64,000 bases of DNA from Gracilaria gracilis (taxonomy: Eukaryota; Rhodophyta; Florideophyceae; Gracilariales; Gracilariaceae). Location: NCBI GenBank assembly GCA_030374805.1, contig JARGSG010000189.1, positions 2,108,001 through 2,172,000 of the forward strand. Reading direction: 5' to 3'. This document shows positions 51,069 to 58,960 of this stretch, piece after piece. Made by a program: the position numbers and the translations under genes. The notes below the pieces were generated by a model. The model was not told the DNA's origin and ran no database searches. It saw only the letters and a list, made by a program, of their open reading frames with translations. How positions within the stretch are numbered: the stretch's first letter is position 1; each line of letters starts with the position of its first letter.

Positions 51069-53668
51069 GTACATGAGTGTACCCGCGAGCGAGCGGTAGC
51101 TGCTTATCTCACTGTTACTAGCCTTTGCTTCTCGTTCCCTCCTTCGCTGGCGTGTGAGCTCAATCGGATGAAGGCGTTCCATGTAGTCCATCATCGAGAG
51201 GATAACACTACCTTCTACGTCTTGTAGGATGTTGCAGCCGGCGAATGTTAGTTTGTTCCCGAGCCTCACTTTCCCAACGGAGAATTCCTCTCGGAGCCTA
51301 TCCATGAATTCCTTTATGTCCGATTCGCTACCGGCGACAAGTAGGTCATCTACGAGCTTCGCAATGATGAGTACGATGTGTCCGATCTCGTTCCGCTTCA
51401 GGAACAGTTGATTAACGCCGTATACTCTTTCGAGTACTTCGGTATCCAGCATCCAGGATTCTATGCGCTTCGCCCACTGTCTTCCCGCTTCTACAATTCC
51501 ATATGGGAGCTTCGTCAGTTTCCATAAAACGCCGCGCTTCGTTTTGAATTCAGGAGCTGGTCGGACGTATATCTCCCGCTTGATCGGCCCACTCTGTAAG
51601 AACGCGCCCTTAATATCAGCCACTCCGAACGTAAAGCCAAGGCATAGAGCGATGCTTATTAGAAGCCTGACTATGACCATATCGGCGTTGGAGCAGTCCT
51701 TGCGGATAGCATCCTTCTCGTCATCTCTATTTCCGTGTGTCACAAGGCGAGCTTTTAACTTCCTGACACCATCTTCGTCTTGCTTCACCTTGTACACCGT
51801 GTGCGAGGAGATGACGTTACTGTTCCGAGGCACAGTCGCTTCGTCTACTTCCTCGTAGGCTTCCACCCAGTTATCGTCGTGTTCCCTTATTACGGCCTTT
51901 CGGAGAATCCAAGACGGGGCGAACTGCACATCTCGAGCTGAGACCTGTCTGGAGCCGATGACTCTTTGCATATCCTCCAGGACCTTCTGTTCCACAGATG
52001 TCAGGTCCCGAGTCACGTTCATCTCCGGCTCCGCGATCAGTTCGTCGGTGTAGCTACCCATATCTTTGAACACACGTTCCTTTTCCATGTCGTTTGTTGC
52101 CATTAGGGAGGCGGAACCTTGCACGATCTGCTCTTCTTCACTCTGCGAGTCGGGAGTCAACGTGAGGTCGATGTAATCTTCCATTAGACCTTCACCGAGT
52201 TCTCGAGCGAGGTGAGAGTTAGGTCGCAACCTGATGTCCTCGTATGCGATCCTTGATATCGGACCTCTCGGTGTTCTTCTCACTTCGACTAGATGTCTAT
52301 GCGGCTTAACCACGGTTGCGCTACGCCACTCGTCTGGGACGTTATTAGCCGTTGTCTTGAAGTAGAACAGTACGGCGTCGCCGGGTTTTATAGACGATTC
52401 CGAGAGGCTCGAATGGTTGCGAGCCCTCATTGCCCGTTGCAAAGCTCTGGTGGCCGATTGCTCCCTGTACGCATTCAGTAGGTCTTCGGTCACGAGCCGT
52501 CTCGGTGCGCCGAGGATGGAAGGGGCGTAACCCTTGGCAAGCTCGAAAGAGCTTAGGACCTTTGACCCGCTGAAGCAATTCGACAGAAATGTTGCCCTAG
52601 ATAGCAGGGTTTTATCGCTTCCTATGGTGCTTTCCTTTTGTAGCCGTTCGAGAATCCGTTTAACCACTCCATTCTTTCGCTCGACGATACCTGTCTTATT
52701 GTGACGCCTGACAGGTCTAGCTTTGAAGCTAATGTCGCGCCCTGACAGGAATCTCTTGATCTCCCGACAGTTGTACTCGTCGTCGGCTGACAGGGAGTTG
52801 GGAGTGCCGTGTCGGTTAAGCCATTCGGTTTCGATTAGAGCTTTAGCTGTGCGAGCTTCTCGATTCCCAGACATCGCTGTTTCCGAGTACCCGGTCCCAC
52901 AGTCCACAATGTGTAGAACCAAGTACTTGGTATCGCGTATCGTGCAGAACGTATAATCCATCTGGATTTCTACGTTAGATGCTTGATTGACATGCGATAT
53001 GGAGATCTTTTTGGTCGGTAGCGGTAGCCCGGATTCTGCACATATCGGAAAATTCTCCGTAGTACGATGTGCTTCACGCCTTACTTCTTCGGAGCACAAC
53101 CCCGCTCTTCTACACAGTTCGATGATCTTCTCGGGAGGAGCGTGTGTAAGTCGGTGCAGTCTCTTTATGAGTGTGCTGGGTCTTGTGCTCTTTGCCACTG
53201 TTGACAGAAGGTTACCCATTGATGGCGTGATCAGAACGTGAGCTCTCGCGTCATACATAGTTGTAGACCTGATGTAGACTTCGAGAACTCGGGCTTCCTT
53301 ATCCGTGGGTCGACAGATAATAATTGTGGCTGGTTTCCTTGAGAAGTCGGTGACGCTGTACTTCCTTACGTCTAATCCGATCGTAAGAGGCGAGTCGTCG
53401 TCAAATAGGTCAAATGTCAGCTCGACGTACCGATTATTCGTATCCTGCATGGAAAGGGTCCACGAACATACAATCTTCTTAGAATTAACGCAATTATGAC
53501 CCCAACCACGCCGATAATTCGATCTAGGTTCGGAAGGTTTGAATTCGATGCCTAGCGTCTCGCAGAGAAGTACAGCTGAAGCGAGTTCCCCGGAGGATAT
53601 CGGGCTCCCCTCATCCAGAATGGGATTCGGATCGGTATTGGGCGTACCGGAATCCCTTACTGAAAAAG
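51069..53668 (-). pseudogene. Copia protease, integrase and reverse transcriptase (pol 5' part)
   Basis: The frame is open from about 53668, overlapping the end of gag in the -1 frame, with an internal ATG at 53450. Visible in order: a protease-like segment (SPLTIGLDVRKYS), a GAG-pre-integrase zinc site (HRLTHAPPEKIIELC), the integrase core (MDYTFCTIRD, LSADDEYNCRE, TGIVERKNGVVK for D, D, E) and the reverse transcriptase (FGVADIKGAFLQSG, LPYGIVEAGRQW, KLVDDLLVAG, where YxDD is replaced by LVDD). It ends where the gypsy inserted, within the sequence encoding SLAGTLMY. Confidence 0.92.
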
Positions 53669-54718
53669 CACCTTCTTTTTGTCCTTTTTCCCTTTCTCAT
53701 TACGACCGCGTTTGTATGGCGTGTAGCCATGCTTCCTGTTCTCCACAATGTTACCACGCATGTCGTCCTTTTTCGTGTCGCCTTCTTCCCCATTTCGGGC
53801 GCCGTTTGCGTCATGTGCGGCCTTGTTATTTTCGTACTCACGTTTACGCTTACGGTTCTTACGGTTGTACTTGTTGGAGTTTAGGTACGAATTGGTAGAG
53901 GGCTCTGTTGGTTTACCTTCCGGTTGTATCTCGTCGAGATCTTTTTCCTCCAACCCTGCTTCCTCAAGGGCGCAGATGGCATCCTGTAGCCCGATCCAGG
54001 AACAGATATTTTCGGAGTCGTACACCTTCTCGTTCTGCATAATAGCAGCATCGATGGCTGTAACAGATTCCGTGAATGTCGACTGATTCGAAATGTTCAA
54101 TGGTCCTTCCATTGACGCGGTCAAAACGTTTCTAATCACGTACATCCTGTCTTTAGTCAGCGGTATGAAAGAAGTGTCCTTCTCGCCCTTGTTCTTTGCG
54201 GAGACGACGAGATTGGATATTATGTTTGAGAACGTTTGCGTCGATAGCCTGGCGTTCAGGAGAAGGATTATAGCAAAATTCTGACTGTCGCTTGAATCCT
54301 GCCCTCCTTTCGTGAGGTTCAGATATGACAGGGCGGGTCCTGCAAAGCGCTCGATGTAGGCGGAGATTGTTTCACCAGAATTGCGTTTACAGCAAGTGAC
54401 CTCTTTGTAGAGCTTCACAATCCGACGCAGCCTATCCACGGTAGAGTCTTTAGCCACGAGATTGATGATCTTTTTGATGACAATCATTTGGTCCAGAGCT
54501 CCACCGTCGGGTGGCGGAGTAAGTACGAGCTCCCCAGTCCGGACAGCCTTTTCAACGAGTTCCTTCTTTGCAAACTCTGAAGTGCGATAGAGTCTCATTC
54601 CTAGTGTAACGGCGGCTTTCTTGGCTCTGTTGTCACCACCAGTAGCGAAAGCACAAAGGGTTTCGGCCCATTCGTACACAGCTTCGCGCCATTGTAGCTT
54701 GTCTGTATCGGGACGCAA
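53657..54718 (-). CDS. Copia gag
   Basis: The frame opens at or before 54718 and ends in TAA at 53659-53657. No ATG lies at the start of this frame; a candidate ATG in another frame is in the LTR end, so the true start is unresolved (frameshift, or a start codon change). It is helical and capsid-like in the first two thirds, then Asn/Lys/Arg-rich with RKNRKRKREYENN and a Lys-rich end, suiting RNA binding. No CCHC knuckle is seen. A run of five T just before the stop (53663-53667 on the plus strand as A) could support a -1 shift into pol. Confidence 0.75.
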   Translation of the reverse strand: MRPDTDKLQWREAVYEWAETLCAFATGGDNRAKKAAVTLGMRLYRTSEFAKKELVEKAVRTGELVLTPPPDGGALDQMIVIKKIINLVAKDSTVDRLRRIVKLYKEVTCCKRNSGETISAYIERFAGPALSYLNLTKGGQDSSDSQNFAIILLLNARLSTQTFSNIISNLVVSAKNKGEKDTSFIPLTKDRMYVIRNVLTASMEGPLNISNQSTFTESVTAIDAAIMQNEKVYDSENICSWIGLQDAICALEEAGLEEKDLDEIQPEGKPTEPSTNSYLNSNKYNRKNRKRKREYENNKAAHDANGARNGEEGDTKKDDMRGNIVENRKHGYTPYKRGRNEKGKKDKKKVLFQ

Positions 54719-54758
54719 GCGAGGTGGTGTTAATATGTTGCTTGGAGAGATCCTCTCC

Positions 54759-54770
54759 TGGGCCCATAAC
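54759..54770 (-). other. Copia primer-binding site for half-tRNA initiator Met
   Basis: Directly inside the 5' LTR, the plus strand reads TGGGCCCATAAC. This is the anticodon stem-loop of plant-type initiator tRNA-Met, including the CAT anticodon. The site thus pairs internally rather than with the tRNA 3' end, as in Drosophila copia and Ty5. Confidence 0.85.
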
Positions 54771-55020
54771 TTTGGCTTGAACTTCGCTGATAGAGTCGAA
54801 GTTCATCTTTCGCAGTGATGGAGAGACGGTTCACAAGCAACACAAATCGGCACAGAGGTCTACCCGGGCTCTCCTGTAGAGCTCCTGGGCTAATGAGTGT
54901 GCCTTTAAATAAGGATACTACGCGACTCTTGGGCTAACTGTGACGTACTATTACTGCTTACTAATTAAAGGTAGTTGTACGTCAAGTAGCAAATGCGTAC
55001 GTGTCTATACGCCATTAACA
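54771..55020 (-). repeat. Copia 5' LTR
   Basis: 250 bp, matched to 40004-40253 with five substitutions. TTTAAATAAG at about 54904 could serve as a TATA-like element on either strand. ACAGT target duplication follows at 55021-55025. Confidence 0.93.
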
Positions 55021-55025
55021 ACAGT

Positions 55026-56360
55026 ACATAAGCGCATCAACACGATGGTAAAAGTTAAAAAAGTGCAAACGAGAAGCGTCTGCGGCAGTGCGCGCCGGGC
55101 GCGACGGGCGGTCGCCATCATTTTTATCGACAAGCTGTCACGGGCGGCCGCCGTGGCGCTCCCAAGTTATAGATAGCGTCGCGCGGCACGGCGGGCGCGC
55201 GCGTCCAAATCTGACGTAACCGTCCGCGCCCAACGGCAGCAGGCGCGCCGCTTTGGTGGACGGTTGTACTGTAGATATCATACTGTACTGCATCTACAGT
55301 ACAGTACTACACACGGCGCTGATGTGGACAAACGGCTGTCGATAACGCGCGATGACGATAACTTGATAAGATATGATATGTGCACCTCGCAGCGCGCCGC
55401 GTGCGAATGGCCGCGCGCGCCGCCAATTAAACGTTCGCCCACCACCACTGTGTTCCATTCCATCGCGCGCCCGCCGCCGCGGTGGCGGTGGATGACGGCC
55501 TCAAGGTGCCATGCGGCGCTGCCGTGCATGACATGTTTCGTACCGTGCGGCCGAAATCATTTCTCACCATCTCATCTGCAGCCGCCTGTTGAGCAGCCCT
55601 AGTGTCACAGCCTGTGACTCACAGCTAAACACTTGCCGCTGTGACACTCTCGCTCACGCTCAATTCACTCGTGTGCAAAAACGGCGCAACCGTTCGTCTT
55701 TAAGACAAAGAAGGGGGCAACAAAACTCGCATCAGCATCACATGCGAGACCAAGTATGTATCCGTCGAATCAAGTAGCGGCACCGTTGCAACGCAAACTT
55801 TAGGACAACAAAACCCACCTCCAAATTCGTTCCAAACGGCCTTCGACAACTTGGTATGTCAATCGACAGACACGCCAGCCGTACAGTAGATAGTACTTCC
55901 CTTTAGGACACACACATATACACGAAACGGGACGATAACTCTGTCATTATCATCATCATCATCATCATCATCACCCATCATCATCGCGCCTCGTCCGAAA
56001 ATCACTCCTCAATAAACAAGCCAATCTCAGTAGAAAAAAAGGGAGTGGTTAGTCGGTGCTCGTCTCTCCGTACGCCCCGGCTAACCACACGATGAGATTC
56101 ACTTGTCACAGATTTGTGCCGACGCCATGATGGTGAGTGTGCCGGCCACACGACCATGTTTTGCACGCGCGCATTGCACCAAAACACATGCAGTGTGCCC
56201 ATTCGTTGCTTGATACAAAATGAAATATACGCTTGCAGCTTGTTCTCCCTCTCTCCCACACACACAAACACCACCAACCTCCCCTTACCATCACCAGGAA
56301 TCTGTTCGTCCATTACACTAGATATCCCTTACCACACAATCTCCACCATTACTAGCAGAA
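55026..56360. other. Intergenic region after the retrotransposons
   Basis: 1.33 kb with no supported gene. It contains an inverted repeat ACTGTAGAT...ATCTACAGT at about 55268-55302, GC-rich stretches to 55500, and a CAT/ATC trinucleotide run at 55944-55973. The right end is the 3' side of the haloperoxidase-like gene. Confidence 0.6.
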
Positions 56361-57956
56361 TCACCGTCCCAGAATTCCTTCGGAGAGACAACGAGTACAA
56401 TTATTGGGCACACGCCCTTCTCCCAACGTCTTCATATGTTGGAACACAATCTCACCAATTCCGCGACCAATTCGTTCCCCAGCAGGCAGCGCAGGCGGGA
56501 AGTGAACGCCCGCCCACAAACGACTTTGCGCGCAGTTAGCTGCCGCCTGAAGCGGTCTGCCAAACGCCACAGTAGTGTCCTCCGCTAAGAAAAACGGCAA
56601 GCTGCCGACGGTATACCGGATCTTGATGCTGGGCACAAATCCCATCTTGTCACGCACATAAGTCTCAACGTGCTCCATAGCCGCGGTGCAAAGAGCAGCA
56701 CTTCCGGAGGGGAACTCCGAATGCGGCTGAGCGCTGATCAACGATTGCCAATCCTCTGCACGCACTTCACCGAAGCCAACCTCCTCGCTGATGAACGAGC
56801 TGAAGCGTTGGTTGCGACGCAAATTCCTGATCAGAGTACCGGGCCGCACGAGGTCATGTCGCCGCTTCTCCCTCCACGTCAACACCAGTGCGTCGTGCTG
56901 GCTGAGCATCTCGCCCAGGAACTGCTGCGCCACCTGGAACGGAGTGAGACGCGCAGCGGTCTCGTAGAAGGCGGAGATGCCGCCCGTGGACAGCAACTTG
57001 TTGTCCCACCATCTGGCGTAGAAGCGCTGCTGTGGCGTTAGCGATGCAGCAGCCTCCAGCACTTGATTAACAAGGCGCTCCGCCACGCGTCGATCGCTAT
57101 AGGCGATTTGGCGAGCGTTGCGCCTCCGGAACGGAGGCGACACACGTCGCTTGGCGGCATCTGCTTCCGGCACGATGAGCGGATTGACGGCTCTGGCAAG
57201 CTGCGGCACGACGTGAATCTGATGGGCCAATCGGCCGTTACCCAAGTCGAGTTGATCCGGCACCCATCTCAACGGGCGCGCGAGTCGGAACGGCTCATCG
57301 TACGGCGAATTGACCGGCCTGTAGGAGGTGAAGTCCTCGAAGGGAACGCGGCCCGTCTGGCGGGAGCGGTCGCCGAGCGAGTTCCAGCCGTCGTTCTGGA
57401 AGAAGTCTGCGAGGCGGTCGCCCGCCAAGTTGGCCCAGCCGTTGAGCGTGGAGGGATCGCGCGACGACGAGACGGGCTCCAGATCGAACTCGCGCAGAAA
57501 GTCGGCGTAGCCGCCCATCTCGGTGGGGAACTCGCGCAGCAAGGCGCGGTAGGTGGCGTACGACACGAGGATGGCGTTGGTGTCGGGCTCGCAGAAGGAG
57601 GGCGGCACGGTGTCATTGGTGCCGAAGAAGGAGAGGGCGGTGGGCTCACAGGCGGCGCGGGCGTCGTAGATGGCGGCGCCGCCTATAAGGGTGTAGCGCA
57701 CGATGATGGGCGTCTCGGCGAAGAGCAGGCTGGGCGGGGTGAGGGCACCGGCGGCACCGTTGATGGGCAAAAACTCGAGGAAAAGCTGCTCGGCCAGCGA
57801 CTGGGTGCGCGTCTCGACGGCGCGCGGGAAGAAGAGCGCGGAGATGAGCGGCAGCAGCAGCAGCGGCGGCATGACGAGCGCCATGAGCAGGCGGTACGGA
57901 TAGCACGACAGCGCCACACGCGGCGGTAAGCCAGTGCAGCCGAGGCGCTTGGACAT
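56361..57956 (-). CDS. PAP2/vanadium-haloperoxidase-like membrane or secreted protein
   Basis: 531 residues from ATG 57956; the longer frame opens at TTG. The N-terminal hydrophobic segment (about 22-42, LLMALVMPPLLLLPLISALFF) is a signal or anchor. The layout resembles chloroperoxidase-type PAP2 proteins: a long helical N-half, then the phosphate/vanadate pocket in three pieces, K-x-x-x-x-x-x-RP at KRRHDLVRP (about 364), PSG at PHSEFPSGSAA (about 412) and SR-x5-H at SRLWAGVHFPPA (about 480). In active enzymes the PSG is followed by a His that acts as acid-base; here it is Ser. The final His that bonds vanadate is kept. So it may be a variant haloperoxidase, a phosphatase-like protein or a binding protein. 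It is divergent from AIF. Confidence 0.82.
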   Translation of the reverse strand: MSKRLGCTGLPPRVALSCYPYRLLMALVMPPLLLLPLISALFFPRAVETRTQSLAEQLFLEFLPINGAAGALTPPSLLFAETPIIVRYTLIGGAAIYDARAACEPTALSFFGTNDTVPPSFCEPDTNAILVSYATYRALLREFPTEMGGYADFLREFDLEPVSSSRDPSTLNGWANLAGDRLADFFQNDGWNSLGDRSRQTGRVPFEDFTSYRPVNSPYDEPFRLARPLRWVPDQLDLGNGRLAHQIHVVPQLARAVNPLIVPEADAAKRRVSPPFRRRNARQIAYSDRRVAERLVNQVLEAAASLTPQQRFYARWWDNKLLSTGGISAFYETAARLTPFQVAQQFLGEMLSQHDALVLTWREKRRHDLVRPGTLIRNLRRNQRFSSFISEEVGFGEVRAEDWQSLISAQPHSEFPSGSAALCTAAMEHVETYVRDKMGFVPSIKIRYTVGSLPFFLAEDTTVAFGRPLQAAANCAQSRLWAGVHFPPALPAGERIGRGIGEIVFQHMKTLGEGRVPNNCTRCLSEGILGR

Positions 57957-58409
57957 GGTAAGCGAAGCGCGGGCGCAGCGCGCGGCGGGCGGGCGGCTGG
58001 CTATCACCAAACGGGAAGCACAGACGGCTGTAGGCGCCACCAACGCAGCTGGCTGGTAGACGCGCTGCTCGTCTACTTTTTACCGTTGCGAGCAGCAGCA
58101 GCCGCGCCAAGCGCAACGGCGCGCAGGCGGCGCTTCCGCGCGCGAGCGCGTGCGCCGCGCACGTGCGAGCGCGCCGCGCCAGCGCCGTATCATACACAGC
58201 GGCCACGCGCGTGGCTGCCGCGCCTCGGCAGCGCGCGCGCGCGCGCGTGTGTGCGCGAGGCGTGCACGCGCGCCGGTTGACAGTGTAAACTGGGGCGGCT
58301 GTCAGCGCGGCGCGCATTCCCGCACTTGTCGTCACGGCTGTGCGTTGCACAGGCGCCGGCGACGCGCCCCTGCGGCGCGCTTATCTATGGCGTCGGCGAC
58401 TCGCGCCGC

Positions 58410-58471
58410 GGCTGGTGGCTGGCGGCTGGCGGCTGGCGGCTGGCGGCTGGCGGCTGGCAGCTGGTGGCGGC
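58410..58471 (+). repeat. GGCTGGC tandem repeat
   Basis: About eight 7-bp units GGCTGGC with small variations (GGCTGGT, CAGCTGG) at both ends. It is Gly/Trp/Leu-coding in one frame, but no gene is supported. Confidence 0.9.
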
Positions 58472-58524
58472 TGTTAGATACGCGCGAGAGAGCCGAGAGA
58501 CGGCGGAAGATAACTTAGATACTG

Positions 58525-58576
58525 TACCAAAGGTACCTTCGTATCTACAGTAGCATCTACTGTATATACGAAGGTA
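58525..58576. promoter_or_regulatory. Hairpin cluster of TACC motifs and GTATCTAC repeat
   Basis: TACCAAAGGTA (58525-58535) overlaps TACCTTCGTA (58534-58543). Then GTATCTACAGTAGCATCTAC (58541-58560) is followed by TACGAAGGTA (58567-58576), the reverse complement of TACCTTCGTA. The whole makes a long imperfect inverted repeat (arms TACCTTCGTA/TACGAAGGTA and CTACAGTA/TACTGTA). It is 385-436 bp upstream of the AIF start. Confidence 0.5.
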
Positions 58577-58960
58577 CGTATACCGCTTTCGCGCAGCAGC
58601 GCGCAAGTTGGTGTCGCCCCCCCACGGCGCCTTATCTATCCCATCGCAGCGCTGCCGCGCTCGCGCCCACAGCTCTGCCGCGCTCGCGCCGCGCTCGCGC
58701 CCACAGCTCTGCTTGGGGCCACGCCGCTAATTCAGTGACGCCACCTCGCGCGAATCACAGCGCGCCGCATACAGTGTAAGACATAATCCACTCGCGCACC
58801 AACCAAAAGGCCGCACGCTGATCCAAAGCGCGTTGCGCTCCGCCCGCCGGCTGCGATCGAGATCCCGCCTGATCGGCGGCCTCTCGTCCGCGCGGAAACG
58901 AACCGGCGTCGTAGATATCTACCGTTGTATCTACGTAGCATCTACACAACTTACTTCGCC

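Larger units (their letters stand above)
40004..55020 (-). mobile_element. Ty1/copia LTR retrotransposon, split by a nested gypsy element
   Basis: Minus-oriented element with 250-bp LTRs, a gag frame, protease, integrase, reverse transcriptase and RNase H in copia order (integrase before RT). Removing the gypsy insert (41017-51068) and one 5-bp duplication leaves about 4.96 kb. It is flanked by ACAGT target duplications. The primer-binding site pairs with the anticodon region of initiator tRNA-Met. The insertion splits the pol frame in the connection between RT and RNase H. Outside the insertion the RNase H half carries a frameshift (near 40915) and a nonsense codon (40748-40746), so the copy is dead. 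LTRs differ at five of 250 positions, so it is fairly young but older than the gypsy. Confidence 0.95.
57957..58960. promoter_or_regulatory. Divergent promoter region of haloperoxidase-like and AIF genes
   Basis: 1 kb, very GC-rich. It holds GCGC runs near 58230-58247, a GGCTGGC tandem repeat (58410-58471), a TACCNNNGGTA and TACCTTCGTA hairpin cluster (58525-58576), a repeated 25-bp segment (58654-58678 and 58688-58712), and GTATCTACGTAGCATCTAC at 58927-58945, only 15 bp before the AIF ATG. I see no gene in it. Confidence 0.6.

Noticed and set aside
57063..57929. 288-residue plus-strand frame inside the haloperoxidase-like gene
   Set aside because: It is antisense to a gene with clear family motifs; the frame is a by-product of GC-rich codons.
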